From Arenimonas oryziterrae DSM 21050 = YC6267 (lineage in GTDB: Bacteria > Pseudomonadota > Gammaproteobacteria > Xanthomonadales > Xanthomonadaceae), in assembly GCF_000420545.1 (NCBI RefSeq), contig NZ_ATVD01000002.1, forward strand, positions 434,001-498,000: DNA of 64,000 nucleotides, in the 5' to 3' direction. A model generated the notes under the pieces. It was not told where the DNA came from and searched no databases. It was given only the letters and a program-made list of their open reading frames with translations. Below are positions 1-13,292 of the stretch, piece by piece (the stretch's first letter is position 1; every line of letters starts with the position of its first letter). The translations under genes and the position numbers were made by a program.

Positions 1-214
1 GCTGTATGTGCGCGCCGCTGCCGACGCCGTGCTCGAAGGCAAGGCTGCCGCGCCGGCCGCCGCCAGCCGCGACGACGAGTTCGTCGAGCTCGACGCTGAA
101 GGCAACCCGGTCGGCAAGGCCGACAAGAAAGACGCCCCGCGTCGCGCCCCCGCCAAGAAGGGCGCCCCGCGCCGTGACGGCGATCGCGCTGCTCCGCGCG
201 GCGACCGCAAGTAA
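1..214 (+). CDS. rpsB: 30S ribosomal protein S2, C-terminal end only
   Basis: The window opens inside this gene: an open frame from base 2 to the TAA at 212-214 gives 71 residues starting LYVRAAADAVLEGK, which resembles the last helix of S2 (E. coli has LYLGAVAATVREG at the equivalent place). The following tail is unusually long and basic/acidic (repeated K, R, D, A, P), a low-complexity extension beyond the globular S2 fold. The identification is supported by tsf lying 121 bases downstream, the rpsB-tsf order found in nearly all bacteria. The start and most of the protein lie outside the window. Confidence 0.85.
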   Translation, partial: LYVRAAADAVLEGKAAAPAAASRDDEFVELDAEGNPVGKADKKDAPRRAPAKKGAPRRDGDRAAPRGDRK

Positions 215-228
215 GACCTGCTGCTTCG

Positions 229-254
229 CGACGGGAGCGGTCACGCTCCCGTCG
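229..254 (+). terminator. Hairpin in the rpsB-tsf gap (attenuator-like)
   Basis: Bases 229-239 and 244-254 form a perfect 11-bp stem with a 4-base loop (GTCA). No U-run follows, so it is not a full intrinsic terminator. Its place between rpsB and tsf suggests partial termination, pausing or mRNA processing that sets the S2 to EF-Ts ratio; that role is inferred. Confidence 0.5.
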
Positions 255-335
255 CTGTTGTCGAGCAAGCTTCCCCTCTCCCCGCGCGGCGGATCCGTCC
301 GCCGCGCCGTCATATCCGAAACACCGAGGTAATCC

Positions 336-1211
336 ATGGAAATCACCGCTGGTTTGGTCAAAGAACTGCGCGAGCGCACCGGCGCCGGCATGATGGAATG
401 CAAGAAGGCGCTCAAAGAGAACAACGGCGACCTCGACGCGTCCGGCGAGTGGCTGCGCAAGCAGGGCCTGGCCAAGGCCGACAAGAAGGCCGACCGCGTC
501 GCCGCCGAAGGCCGCATCGTGGCCGCGTCGGAAGGTGGCAAGGCCGTGCTGGTCGAGATCAACTCCGAAACCGATTTCGTGGCCAAGGACGACAACTTCC
601 TCGCCTTCGCCAATGCCGTGGCTGCGGCCGCGCTGTCTTCGGGCGCCGCTGACGCGGAAGCACTGAAGTCGGCCAAGCTCGCGACCGGCCAGACCGTCGA
701 AGAAGCCCGCGCCGCCGTCATCGCCAAGGTCGGCGAGAACGTGCAGGTGCGTCGCCTGGTTCGCGTCGACAGCGCCAACGTCGTTGCAGCCTATGTGCAC
801 GGCGGCCGCATCGGCGTGCTCGTCGAGAGCAAGGGTGGCGATGTCGATTTCGCGCGCGGCGTGGCGATGCATGTCGCCGCGATGAACCCGCCGTACAACA
901 AGGCCGCCGACGTGCCGGCCGAGTTCCTGGCGAAGGAAAAGGAAATCGAGCTCGCCAAGATGTCGGAAAAGGACAAGGCCAAGCCGGCCGAGATCCTCGA
1001 GAAGATCATCGGCGGCAAGGTGGCCAAGATCGTCAACGAAGTCACCCTGTACGGCCAGCCGTTCGTGCTGAACACCGATCAGAGTGTCGAAGCCGCCGCG
1101 AAAGCCGCCGGCGCCGACGTGGTCGGTTTCCAGCGCCTGGCGGTCGGCGAAGGCATCGAGAAGGTCGTGGAAGACTACGCCGCGGAAGTGGCGAAGGCGA
1201 TGCAGGTCTGA
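336..1211 (+). CDS. tsf: Translation elongation factor Ts
   Basis: EF-Ts is the cytoplasmic guanine-nucleotide exchange factor that regenerates EF-Tu-GTP. The 291-residue product is close to the usual length (283 in E. coli). The N-terminal UBA-like domain (about 1-55) carries the family signature [16 protein letters not shown], and the EF-Tu contact motif TDFVAK sits at residues 79-84, within the core that inserts into EF-Tu. The dimerisation core and C-terminal module follow. The ATG at 336 has a purine-rich site (GAGGTAA) just upstream. It follows rpsB in the expected operon and is closed by an intrinsic terminator at 1241-1266. Confidence 0.98.
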   Translation: MEITAGLVKELRERTGAGMMECKKALKENNGDLDASGEWLRKQGLAKADKKADRVAAEGRIVAASEGGKAVLVEINSETDFVAKDDNFLAFANAVAAAALSSGAADAEALKSAKLATGQTVEEARAAVIAKVGENVQVRRLVRVDSANVVAAYVHGGRIGVLVESKGGDVDFARGVAMHVAAMNPPYNKAADVPAEFLAKEKEIELAKMSEKDKAKPAEILEKIIGGKVAKIVNEVTLYGQPFVLNTDQSVEAAAKAAGADVVGFQRLAVGEGIEKVVEDYAAEVAKAMQV

Positions 1212-1240
1212 TCACCTGCACTGCCGGTTAGAAACAAGAA

Positions 1241-1267
1241 ACCCGCGAGCAATCGCGGGTTTTTTGT
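1241..1267 (+). terminator. Intrinsic terminator after tsf
   Basis: An 8-bp stem ACCCGCGA (1241-1248) / TCGCGGGT (1253-1260) with loop GCAA is followed by a T-run (1260-1265). It ends the rpsB-tsf transcript and separates it from the convergent AIM24-like gene. Confidence 0.85.
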
Positions 1268-1288
1268 TGCCCAAGCCTCACGCCGCCA

Positions 1289-1984
1289 TCAATGCGTCTT
1301 CTGAAAATACACTTCCTCGTACGGCTGCACGACCACCCAGCCCTCACCCTTGAACTTGAGCTGCACGCTCTCGCCGGAACCGCGGCCCAGCAGCGTGCCC
1401 AGCGACATGTCGACCACGACTTCCGGCGACAGGCCACCCGACCACGCGACAGTTGCGTTCGGATCGGTGAACACCGGGCCGGTCTGCGCCGACACCGGCA
1501 AGGTCAGCGGCTCGTAGTGCGAGGTGATCGCGACGATGCCGTTGCCGTGCAGTTTCATGTTGAACAGACCGCCCGACATCATGCCGGCCATGCGTCGCAT
1601 CATCGTGATGTCGGACTGGATGCCGTCCTCGTAAGCGAGCACGTCGTTGCCGTTGACGAAAATCGTGTCGCCGGCCAGACGCAGCAGGGTGATCTTCTTG
1701 CCGGCATCGGCGACATACACGCGCCCCTGCCCTTCCATCTTCATCATCTGCATGCCTTCGCCGCTGATCGCCTTCTTCAGCAGATTGCCCAGGCCCTGTT
1801 CCATGATGCCCTGGCGCACGAACTTCACGCCGCCCTGGTAGGCGACCATCGAGCCGGCCTTGGCCCAGACGCGACCGTTGAGTTTGACCTCGAGCAGGTG
1901 CGAACTCTCGAGCTCGAAAGCATCGCCGCTGAGATCTTTCTGCACGGAGGCAGCGAGGAATTCCTGGACGGATTTGATGGGCAT
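1289..1984 (-). CDS. AIM24 family protein
   Basis: The 231-residue protein matches the AIM24/TIGR00266 family of all-beta proteins (fold shared with the TRAP-like superfamily). Visible features are the repeated Gly-rich beta strands, the segment AKAGSMVAYQGGVKF near residue 42, and a Met-rich stretch (QMMKMEG, MMRRMAGMMSGG). The bacterial function is unknown; the yeast homologue is a mitochondrial membrane-organisation protein. No signal peptide or membrane helix is seen. A good ribosome site (AAGGA) precedes the ATG. It lies immediately downstream of nlpD on the same strand, where rpoS would be expected in many gammaproteobacteria. Confidence 0.8.
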   Translation of the reverse strand: MPIKSVQEFLAASVQKDLSGDAFELESSHLLEVKLNGRVWAKAGSMVAYQGGVKFVRQGIMEQGLGNLLKKAISGEGMQMMKMEGQGRVYVADAGKKITLLRLAGDTIFVNGNDVLAYEDGIQSDITMMRRMAGMMSGGLFNMKLHGNGIVAITSHYEPLTLPVSAQTGPVFTDPNATVAWSGGLSPEVVVDMSLGTLLGRGSGESVQLKFKGEGWVVVQPYEEVYFQKTH

Positions 1985-2061
1985 GGCTGGTCCTTGCTTT
2001 TGATCGAAAAGAATTCGGCAGTGGCTATTGATCGCGTGCTGCGAACCGCTTTTCCGGTCGG

Positions 2062-3051
2062 CTACGGCTTCGGCAAAAACTGCAGCGGATCCACCGGCTT
2101 GCCGTTGCGGCGGATCTCGAAGTGCAGCATGTCGCGGACGGCGCCAGTGCGGCCCATTTCAGCGATGGCGTCGCCGGCCTTGACCTTGGTGCCTTCGGCG
2201 ACCAGTCGGCGGCGGTTGTGCGCGTACGCGGACAGCCATTCGTCGGAGTGCTTGATGATGATCAGCTCGCCGTAACCCACCAGTCCCGCGCCGGAATACA
2301 CGACCACGCCATCGGCCGAGGCATACACGGTCTGTCCGGATTTGCCGGCGATGTTGATGCCCTGCTGCGTCTGATCGCCGGCTACGTAACGACCGATGAT
2401 CTGGCCCTGCGTGGGCCAGCGCCATTTCGGCGCGCCAGCGATGACCACGGGCGGTGGATCCGCACTGGTCGGCGGTGCCGTCGTGGTCCCCGGCGACGGC
2501 ACAGGCACGACTGGCGGCGTGGGCACCGGCACCGGTGCCGTCACCACGGGCGGTGTCGGCACGGGCACGGACGGCGTCGTCGCGGGCGCGGGCTTGGGCG
2601 GTGTCGTCACCACGGGCGTCGCCGGCTTTGGCGGTGTCGCAACCGGCGGCGTAGCGACAGGCGCGGTGACCACGGGCTCGGGCAACAACTCGCCTTCTGG
2701 TGGGCGCAGATGCAGGCGCTGGCCGGACTGGATCGCGAAAGGCTCGCCGATGCGATTCCACGCGGCGACATCCTTGAACTTCAGGCCGAAGCGCGTGGAG
2801 ATGCCGTACAAGGTCTCACCCGGCTTGACGATATAGGTCTCGTCGCGCGGGATCGGCTGCACTTCCGGACGCGGCGGCGGCCCGTCTTCCGAGATCGGCG
2901 CCGGCCGGGACGTGCGCGGCGGCGGCGCGTCCTGGTCGGGATAGTACTGGCGCACGACACGCGCGCTCGTGCACGCCGACAGCGTCATCGCCATCAGCAG
3001 GAGCGTCAGCAGGTGCGTGGTCTTGTGGGGCATGCGGAGGGATTCAAACAT
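2062..3051 (-). CDS. nlpD: NlpD-type lipoprotein with LysM and degenerate LytM domains
   Basis: This is an outer-membrane lipoprotein that activates cell-wall amidases during daughter-cell separation (known for NlpD). The sequence shows a signal peptide with lipobox LSAC (Cys about 27), a LysM peptidoglycan-binding domain at about 72-116, a long Pro/Val/Thr-rich linker, and a C-terminal M23/LytM domain at about 210-325. The zinc ligands are missing (QQGINIAG in place of HxxxD, YAHN in place of HxH), as in E. coli NlpD, so it should activate amidases rather than cut peptidoglycan. Neither the ATG at 3051 nor the alternative at 3033 (MPHK) has a clear ribosome site; 3033 would give a more standard signal peptide. 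It is the last gene of the surE-pcm-yqaA-nlpD block. Confidence 0.92.
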   Translation of the reverse strand: MFESLRMPHKTTHLLTLLLMAMTLSACTSARVVRQYYPDQDAPPPRTSRPAPISEDGPPPRPEVQPIPRDETYIVKPGETLYGISTRFGLKFKDVAAWNRIGEPFAIQSGQRLHLRPPEGELLPEPVVTAPVATPPVATPPKPATPVVTTPPKPAPATTPSVPVPTPPVVTAPVPVPTPPVVPVPSPGTTTAPPTSADPPPVVIAGAPKWRWPTQGQIIGRYVAGDQTQQGINIAGKSGQTVYASADGVVVYSGAGLVGYGELIIIKHSDEWLSAYAHNRRRLVAEGTKVKAGDAIAEMGRTGAVRDMLHFEIRRNGKPVDPLQFLPKP

Positions 3052-3066
3052 AAAGCGGCGACAATC

Positions 3067-3660
3067 TCACGCGCCGTGGCCGCGCAAGTACAGCCAGGCG
3101 ATGAGGCCGGCGAACAACAGTAGGGCGATCCAGCCCACCGGCTCGATGTGCTTGCGCAGCGCCGCCTCGGCCTTTTCGCCCCCCAGACGGATCGCACCGG
3201 CGACCAGGAATACGCGCTTGCCGCGACCGATGACTGCGCCGGCGAAAAACGGCAGCAAAGGCATGCCGACGGCGCCCGAGGCGAGCGTGAAAATCTTGAA
3301 CGGGATCGGCGTGAAGCCGGCGATCAGCAGCAGCCAGAATCCATTTGCCGCCGCCTGTTGCTTGATGCTGTCGAATTGCGCGGCATAGCCCATCTTCTCG
3401 ATGAAAGGCATCGCCCACTCGATGGCGTAGTAGCCGATCGCATAACCCACGAACATGCCCAGCACCGAACCGAGCAGGCTGAGCGCGGCAAACCAGAAGC
3501 CGCGCTTGGGCTGTGCCAGGCACATCGGCGCGAGCATGAGTTCGGGCATGACCGGGAAGAACACCGCTTCGGCGAAACTCAGGCCGAACAGCAGCCACTG
3601 TGCGTGGCGATGACGGGCCCAAACGATGGCGCGGTCGTAAAGCGGCTGAAAGATTTTCAA
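3067..3660 (-). CDS. yqaA: YqaA/DedA family inner-membrane protein
   Basis: The 197-residue protein has the DedA/SNARE-associated (VTT) layout: an N-terminal amphipathic segment, a re-entrant region with FPVMPELML, helices around 25-90, then the [16 protein letters not shown] segment and two C-terminal helices. DedA proteins are thought to be lipid scramblases or transporters at the cytoplasmic membrane. The start is TTG at 3660, overlapping the pcm stop codon (TTGA), so translation is probably coupled to pcm. It lies between pcm and nlpD. Confidence 0.85.
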   Translation of the reverse strand: MKIFQPLYDRAIVWARHRHAQWLLFGLSFAEAVFFPVMPELMLAPMCLAQPKRGFWFAALSLLGSVLGMFVGYAIGYYAIEWAMPFIEKMGYAAQFDSIKQQAAANGFWLLLIAGFTPIPFKIFTLASGAVGMPLLPFFAGAVIGRGKRVFLVAGAIRLGGEKAEAALRKHIEPVGWIALLLFAGLIAWLYLRGHGA

Positions 3661-4334
3661 ATGATCCCCGATACCAGCGGCACGAAAACGACGTTGCCCA
3701 GATCTTCCTCGACCAGACCCTGGTCGGTCTTGCGCTTGCGCAGAAGTTTCTGCGTCGCGCTGCCGCCGACCGGCGCGATCAGCGTGCCGCCATCCGCGAG
3801 TTGGTCCATCAGGCTGCGATCGAGGTGCGCGCCGGCTGCGGTGACGATAATCGCGTCGAAAGGACCGTGCTCAGGCCACCCAAGACGGCCGTCGTCGTGT
3901 TTGGTGCGCAGATTGAGTCCGAGATTGCGGAAACGCCGACGCGCGATGCGCAGCAGCTCCTCGATGCGCTCGACCGTGTAAACCTCCAGGCCCAGCGTCG
4001 CGAGCACCGCACCCTGATAACCCGACCCGGTGCCGATCTCGAGCACTTTCTTCGGCGCGCCGTGTTCGAGCAGCGCCTCGGTCATGCGTGCGACCACCCA
4101 GGGCTGGGAAATCGTCTGGCCATTGCCGATCGGCAGCGCGGTGTCTTCATAAGCACGCGAGGCCAGCGCCTCGTCGATGAACAGATGCCGCGGCAGACTG
4201 CGCAGCGCGCTGAGCACACGCTCGTCGCGAATCCCGCCTTCGCTGCGCAGACGATCGACCATGCGGTCGCGCGCGCGTTGCGAGGTCATGCCCTGCCCCG
4301 CCGATTCCGGTTTGAGATGGAAGCGCGGCGTCAT
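3657..4334 (-). CDS. pcm: Protein-L-isoaspartate O-methyltransferase
   Basis: Pcm uses S-adenosylmethionine to methylate L-isoaspartyl residues and begin their repair in aged proteins. The chosen start at 4334 (MTPRFHLK) overlaps the surE stop codon as ATGA, giving 225 residues; the longer upstream reading runs antisense through surE and looks non-native. The SAM-binding motif [12 protein letters not shown] is at about residues 97-108, preceded by the PCMT signature [10 protein letters not shown]. It sits directly after surE, the classical arrangement of two survival/repair genes. Confidence 0.96.
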   Translation of the reverse strand: MTPRFHLKPESAGQGMTSQRARDRMVDRLRSEGGIRDERVLSALRSLPRHLFIDEALASRAYEDTALPIGNGQTISQPWVVARMTEALLEHGAPKKVLEIGTGSGYQGAVLATLGLEVYTVERIEELLRIARRRFRNLGLNLRTKHDDGRLGWPEHGPFDAIIVTAAGAHLDRSLMDQLADGGTLIAPVGGSATQKLLRKRKTDQGLVEEDLGNVVFVPLVSGII

Positions 4335-5110
4335 GCGGAATGCTTCAGTTCGGCCGACAGGCCGCCGACCCAGCTCGCGACCGTTTCCAGCGCCTGGTAG
4401 CGCGTGAGGTCGACGTGGATCGGCGTGATCGAAATGAATCCGGTGCGCACGGCGTGGAAATCGGTGCCGGGACCGGCATCCTGCGCTTCGCCCGGCGGAC
4501 CAATCCACCAGATCGGACGGCCGCGCGGATCGTTCTGCGCAATGCAGGGCGCGGCGCGGTGCCGATGCCCCAGGCGTGTGACTTCGAAGCCCTTGATCTC
4601 ATTCCAGGGCAGGTCCGGCACATTGACGTTGAGTATCGTGTCGGCCGGCAGCGGGTCCGACATCAGCCGGCGCGTGATCTCGACCGCCGCGCGTGCGGCG
4701 CTCTCAAAATGTTTGGCCTGATGATCGATCGTCGACAAGGACATCGCGATCGCCGGCAGGCCCAGGCAACGGCCTTCCATCGCGGCGGCGACGGTGCCCG
4801 AATAGATCACGTCGTCTCCGAGATTGGAGGTGTTGTTGATGCCCGACAGCACGATGTCCGGATCGGCGGCGAGCATGCCGGCGAGCGCGAGATGCACGCA
4901 GTCGGTCGGCGTACCTGCGACGCTGTAGACCTCGTTGCCCAGGGGCTTGGCGCGCAGCGGCTGGTCGAGGGTCAGCGAATTGCTTGCGCCGGAACGGTCC
5001 CGGTCCGGCGCCACCACGGTGACTTCATGGCCGGCCTGGCGCAGGGCCTCGGCCAGGTGCTTGATGCCCGGGGCATCCACGCCGTCGTCGTTGCTGACCA
5101 GTACGCGCAT
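4331..5110 (-). CDS. surE: 5'/3'-nucleotidase SurE
   Basis: SurE is a metal-dependent nucleoside monophosphatase (also active on exopolyphosphate) involved in stationary-phase survival. The start at 5110 gives the canonical N terminus [16 protein letters not shown]; metal ligands are D8, D9, S40 and N92 ([12 protein letters not shown]). A strong ribosome site (AGGAAG) precedes this ATG. The 259-residue length is normal. It heads the minus-strand surE-pcm-yqaA-nlpD block; the promoter should lie in the 87-base gap shared with the divergent smr gene. Confidence 0.97.
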   Translation of the reverse strand: MRVLVSNDDGVDAPGIKHLAEALRQAGHEVTVVAPDRDRSGASNSLTLDQPLRAKPLGNEVYSVAGTPTDCVHLALAGMLAADPDIVLSGINNTSNLGDDVIYSGTVAAAMEGRCLGLPAIAMSLSTIDHQAKHFESAARAAVEITRRLMSDPLPADTILNVNVPDLPWNEIKGFEVTRLGHRHRAAPCIAQNDPRGRPIWWIGPPGEAQDAGPGTDFHAVRTGFISITPIHVDLTRYQALETVASWVGGLSAELKHSA

Positions 5111-5197
5111 CGATCTTCCTGTGTGAAGCCGAATCATAGCGGATGCCTCCCCCGCCGGGCAGCTTGCCTTCGTCGTCGCGGCGGTTAGTCTTGGCCG

Positions 5198-5737
5198 ATG
5201 AAGCGCAAGCCGCCGACGATCAGCCCCGAGGATTCCGAACTCTTCCGCGACGCCATCGGCGATGTGCGGCGGATCGAAGCGGAGCCGGCGGCCCCCGCGC
5301 GTCCGGGTCCACCCCCGGAGCCCCGGCGCCTGCGCATCGACGAGGAAGAAGCCCTGCGCGAATCGCGCCGGGCGCCGGCCGACCTCGCGCTCGATGCCGC
5401 CGACCTGCTGTCCTATTGCCGCCCGGGACTGCCCGAACGCGTGTTCAGGCAGCTCAAGCGCGGCGAATACAGCATCCAGGACGAGATCGACCTGCACCAC
5501 CTGCGCGCCGCCGACGCCGAAGCCCTGCTCAAGCAGTTCCTCAATGCCGCGCGCCGCGGCCACCACCCTTGCGTGCGCATCGTGCATGGCAAGGGGCTGC
5601 GCTCGGAAGGCGCGCCGGTGCTCAAGTCCCTGGTCGATCGCGTCCTGCGCCATCGTGGCGACGTGCTGGCCTTCGCCTCGGCACCGCTGAACCAGGGTGG
5701 GTCCGGCGCGGTGCTCGTTCTCCTGGATGAGCGGTGA
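5198..5737 (+). CDS. Smr domain-containing protein
   Basis: The 179-residue protein has a charged, Pro-rich N terminus and a C-terminal Smr (MutS2 C-terminal-like) domain at about 95-178, shown by [12 protein letters not shown] and [13 protein letters not shown]. Smr domains are nucleases or nucleic-acid binders; stand-alone versions of this size resemble SmrA/SmrB of E. coli, of which SmrB rescues collided ribosomes. Which paralogue this is cannot be decided here. It is divergent from surE and coupled to the next gene by a GTGA overlap. Confidence 0.88.
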   Translation: MKRKPPTISPEDSELFRDAIGDVRRIEAEPAAPARPGPPPEPRRLRIDEEEALRESRRAPADLALDAADLLSYCRPGLPERVFRQLKRGEYSIQDEIDLHHLRAADAEALLKQFLNAARRGHHPCVRIVHGKGLRSEGAPVLKSLVDRVLRHRGDVLAFASAPLNQGGSGAVLVLLDER

Positions 5738-6183
5738 CCGCGATGCATCCCTGGCGACCGGATCGCGCCGATGCGAACGAATGGCGACGCCCGTGGAAAC
5801 TGCTCAGCCTGGCGATCGGGATGGGCTGGTTGCTGTACGGCGCGTTGAACTATTCCTTCGGCGACTGGGACGTCGGCATAAGCCTGCTCATGGGCGGCCT
5901 GTCCTATCTGCTCGCGCCCTGGAGCCTGCGCAGCCTGGTCCTGTGCTGGCGCGAACGCCCGCGCGACTGGCCTCTACGTTCGGGCATGGCCCTGTTCTAC
6001 GGCTGGCTGACCGTCGACGGCGTGTACATGCTCTATCACACCGCACTCGGCCATCCGACACTGCGCGCGGAAAACGCGCGGACGTCGGCCGCGCTGTTCG
6101 CCTTGTGCGGCGCGCTCTGGTTCTATCGCGGCAGCCTGCGCGAACTGGTCGCGGAATTGCGGAACGTGCGTCGGCAAGGCTAA
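5734..6183 (+). CDS. Small multi-pass membrane protein, unknown function
   Basis: The 149-residue product has about four hydrophobic segments (around 17-33, 42-62, 80-100 and 115-130) separated by short Arg-rich loops. I do not recognise a family. The GTG at 5734 overlaps the smr stop codon (GTGA); an ATG three codons later (5743) is the alternative start. The overlap suggests co-translation with the Smr protein. It converges with truD, leaving only 11 bases between the stop codons. Confidence 0.7.
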   Translation: MTAMHPWRPDRADANEWRRPWKLLSLAIGMGWLLYGALNYSFGDWDVGISLLMGGLSYLLAPWSLRSLVLCWRERPRDWPLRSGMALFYGWLTVDGVYMLYHTALGHPTLRAENARTSAALFALCGALWFYRGSLRELVAELRNVRRQG

Positions 6184-6194
6184 AGCCGTCGCCT

Positions 6195-7214
6195 CTACCC
6201 TGCGGGCTGCGCGACCTCGCCGAGTTCGGCGAGCACTTCGGTCGCATACGAACCGGGCGACAGCGTGAAAGCGAGTTGCAGTACGTCGGCTTCCAACCAG
6301 CGCCAATCGAGCGCATTCACGCGCACGCGCAAGGCGCGGCGCTCCTGCTTCATGCCGGCCGCTTCCAGACCGGCCCGCAGGTCGGCGAATGGCGCGACGG
6401 TGATTTCCTCCAGCGCGCGCACGGCGGCCTGCGGCCGCAGATCGCCGGTGCCCCACATCGGCCCGGTCGGGTGGATGTCCTGGCGTTCGACACGCTCGCG
6501 CAACGTCTCGGTCGCCGGCTCGGGCCCGAACACGCTCTGCGTGCCGTCGAGCATCCACACCTCGCCCTCGTCGCCGGCATTCCAGGTACCGGCCGCGATG
6601 CGTGCGGCGAGCACGGCATTGAACAGCTCCGAACGCGCTGCCGACAGATAGATCGAGCGCTGGTCACGGTGCACACGCTCCCCCGCGAACATCCGGCGCG
6701 CCGCCTCGACATTGTCGCCGTCGCGCCCGAAACGCTGCTCGCCGAAATAGTTCGGAATGCCGTGTGCGGCGATCTGCGTCAGCCGCTGCTCGATCGCGAC
6801 GCGTTCGCCCGCGGCCTGCCGCAGCGTGAGCGTGAACCGGTTGCCGGCCAGGGCACCGCGCGGCAGCTTGCGGTTGTGCCATTGGTGATCGAGCACGCGC
6901 AGCTCATCTGTGGCCAGCAGGGCCACATCGGGAGAAACGCGCTTGGGGAAATGCACCGAGAAACGCTGGCGCGTGAGTGCATGGCGATCCTTGAGGCCGG
7001 CGTAGCCGACGCCCATCTCCGGAATGCCGGCCCAGCGCGCGATCTGCTTGGCCGCGAACGCAGTATTCATGCCGCGCTTTTCGATCGTCAGCAGCAGGTG
7101 CTCGCCCTGCCCGCTCGCTTCGAAAGACGGGAGCTCCTCGACCAGAAAATCTTCCGGCGTGGAGCGGAAATCGGCCCGCAGTACCGCCTCGCCATAGGCG
7201 CGCGGACCGCTCAC
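6195..7214 (-). CDS. truD: tRNA pseudouridine(13) synthase TruD
   Basis: TruD makes pseudouridine 13 in tRNA-Glu. The 339-residue protein has the family signature [14 protein letters not shown] with the catalytic Asp at about residue 76, then the [12 protein letters not shown] motif and the insertion domain. The start is the GTG at 7214 ([10 protein letters not shown]), overlapping the ispF stop as GTGA; the longer frame upstream is a shadow of ispF. It is the last gene of the pyrG-to-truD run. Confidence 0.96.
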   Translation of the reverse strand: MSGPRAYGEAVLRADFRSTPEDFLVEELPSFEASGQGEHLLLTIEKRGMNTAFAAKQIARWAGIPEMGVGYAGLKDRHALTRQRFSVHFPKRVSPDVALLATDELRVLDHQWHNRKLPRGALAGNRFTLTLRQAAGERVAIEQRLTQIAAHGIPNYFGEQRFGRDGDNVEAARRMFAGERVHRDQRSIYLSAARSELFNAVLAARIAAGTWNAGDEGEVWMLDGTQSVFGPEPATETLRERVERQDIHPTGPMWGTGDLRPQAAVRALEEITVAPFADLRAGLEAAGMKQERRALRVRVNALDWRWLEADVLQLAFTLSPGSYATEVLAELGEVAQPAG

Positions 7215-7693
7215 GCCTTCACCAGCAACACCACCGCCTGGGCCGCGATGCCTTCGCCGCGACCGGTGAAGCCGAGTTTTTCGGTCGTCGTCGCCTTGAT
7301 GCTGATGCGATCGATGCCCACGCCCAGATCCTCGGCCATCGCCGCGCGCATCGCCTCGGCATGCGGACCGATCTTCGGCCGTTCGCAGATGACGGTCAGG
7401 TCGGCATTGCCCAGGGCGTAGCCGTGCTGATCGACGAGCAGCGCGCAATGGCGCAGGAACTGGCGGCTGTCCGCGGCCTTCCAGCGCGCGTCGGACGGTG
7501 GAAAATGTTGGCCGATGTCGCCGAGCGCAAGCGCCCCAAGCAGGGCATCGCAAAGCGCGTGGATGGCGACGTCGCCGTCGGAATGCGCCACCAGCCCTTG
7601 CTCGTGCGCGATACGCACGCCACCGAGCATCACATGGTCGCCCTCGCCGAAGGCGTGGACGTCGAACCCCTGGCCGATGCGCATTGCAGTCAC
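7211..7693 (-). CDS. ispF: 2-C-methyl-D-erythritol 2,4-cyclodiphosphate synthase
   Basis: IspF catalyses the cyclising, CMP-releasing step of the MEP isoprenoid pathway as a homotrimer. Signatures are the zinc site in [10 protein letters not shown], the [13 protein letters not shown] motif and the ending [18 protein letters not shown] chose the GTG at 7693 because AAGGAAG lies 7 bases ahead; the ATG at 7684 gives the textbook MRIGQGF N terminus but has a poorly placed ribosome site. It follows ispD by 29 bases, so consecutive MEP-pathway enzymes are co-transcribed. Confidence 0.97.
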   Translation of the reverse strand: MTAMRIGQGFDVHAFGEGDHVMLGGVRIAHEQGLVAHSDGDVAIHALCDALLGALALGDIGQHFPPSDARWKAADSRQFLRHCALLVDQHGYALGNADLTVICERPKIGPHAEAMRAAMAEDLGVGIDRISIKATTTEKLGFTGRGEGIAAQAVVLLVKA

Positions 7694-7722
7694 GAGATGG
7701 CTTCCTTGATGGAACGGACCGG

Positions 7723-8409
7723 TCAGACGACGCGCTTGAGGATGAATTCGGCAAGCGCGAGATCGGCCGGCGTAGTGACCTTGATATTGTCTTCGGAACC
7801 TTCGACCAGGCGCGGCTTCAGGCCCAGTCGCTCCATGGCCATCGCCTCGTCGGTTACCACGGCACCGGCGCTGAGCGCGGCGCGCAAGGCCCTCGTCAGA
7901 CCGCCGCGACGAAACATCTGCGGGGTCAGCGCGCGCCACAGGTGTTCGCGCGCTTCGGTCAGATGACTGCGCGACTGCACATCGGCGCGCTTGATCGTGT
8001 CGCGTACGGGTGCGGCGAGAATCGCACCGACCGGATCGGCCTGGCCCATCGCGATCAGGCGCGTCAGGTCGACGCCGCGCAGACAGGGACGCGCCGCGTC
8101 GTGCACCAGCACCCACTGGTCTTCGCTCACCGTCGCCGGCAAGGCCTGCAGGGCCGACAACACCGAATCGGCGCGTTCGGCACCGCCGATGCAGGTATAG
8201 ATCGGCTTGCCTTCCATTTCCCGCCAGCCGGCCCAGTAGGGATCGTCGGGCGACAACGCGATGACGATGCCGTCGACCTCCGGATGCCCGAGCAGTGCGC
8301 GCAGACTGTGCTCGATCAGCGTGCGACCGGCGACTTCGAGGTACTGCTTGGGCGTCTCGCTGCCGAAACGCGTGCCGCGGCCCGCCGCCGGCATCACGGC
8401 CCAGGTCAT
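7723..8409 (-). CDS. ispD: 2-C-methyl-D-erythritol 4-phosphate cytidylyltransferase
   Basis: IspD joins CTP to MEP to make CDP-methylerythritol. The 228-residue protein begins with the nucleotide-binding loop [18 protein letters not shown] and contains [11 protein letters not shown] and the C-terminal [20 protein letters not shown], all standard for the family. Its ATG overlaps the ftsB stop codon (ATGA). It lies upstream of ispF in the core operon. Confidence 0.97.
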   Translation of the reverse strand: MTWAVMPAAGRGTRFGSETPKQYLEVAGRTLIEHSLRALLGHPEVDGIVIALSPDDPYWAGWREMEGKPIYTCIGGAERADSVLSALQALPATVSEDQWVLVHDAARPCLRGVDLTRLIAMGQADPVGAILAAPVRDTIKRADVQSRSHLTEAREHLWRALTPQMFRRGGLTRALRAALSAGAVVTDEAMAMERLGLKPRLVEGSEDNIKVTTPADLALAEFILKRVV

Positions 8410-8750
8410 TGGACCGGGTCCGTGGTCGCGGGGGTGGCGCTCGCGGCCGGCTTGGCCGATTCGGGTTCGACGACGCGGTAGAAGGTCTCGCCTGGTTTGA
8501 CCATGCCCAGTTCGCTACGTGCGCGTTCCTCGACAGCGCTTTCGCCGGACTTGAGGTCTTCGACTTCCGCCGACAGCGCATCGTTGCGCTGCTGCAGGCG
8601 CGCGTTTTCGGCGCGCTGGTCGCTGACCGTCTGACGCAGCTCCTTGGCCTCGAACCAGCCGCCGTCACCGAACCACAGTTTCGACTGCAGCGCGAGCAAC
8701 AGGGCCATCAAGGCCAGCAAGGGCCACCATCGGCGCAGGGTCGGACTCAC
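8406..8750 (-). CDS. ftsB: Cell division protein FtsB
   Basis: FtsB is a bitopic inner-membrane divisome protein that works with FtsL and FtsQ. The 114 residues show a short cytoplasmic N terminus, one transmembrane helix (about 9-25) and a periplasmic coiled coil (about 36-75), followed by [13 protein letters not shown], typical of FtsB. The C-terminal Ala/Pro/Thr-rich tail is variable. Translation starts at GTG 8750, one base after the eno stop; the eno-ftsB-ispD order is conserved in gammaproteobacteria. Confidence 0.93.
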   Translation of the reverse strand: MSPTLRRWWPLLALMALLLALQSKLWFGDGGWFEAKELRQTVSDQRAENARLQQRNDALSAEVEDLKSGESAVEERARSELGMVKPGETFYRVVEPESAKPAASATPATTDPVQ

Positions 8751-8751
8751 G

Positions 8752-10652
<1,901 letters not shown>

Positions 10653-10674
10653 CAGTCGGAACTCTCGCCGATGC

Positions 10675-13271
<2,597 letters not shown>

Positions 13272-13292
13272 TCACGCAAGCCCTTGAGCCAC

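Noticed and set aside
3636-3663. A sequencing error at yqaA because it starts with TTG
   Set aside because: The TTGA overlap with pcm parallels other coupled junctions, and TTG is an accepted start codon.
6195-7754. A 519-codon TruD with a long N terminus
   Set aside because: The first 180 residues overlap ispF in another frame and are Arg-rich shadow; TruD starts at 7214.
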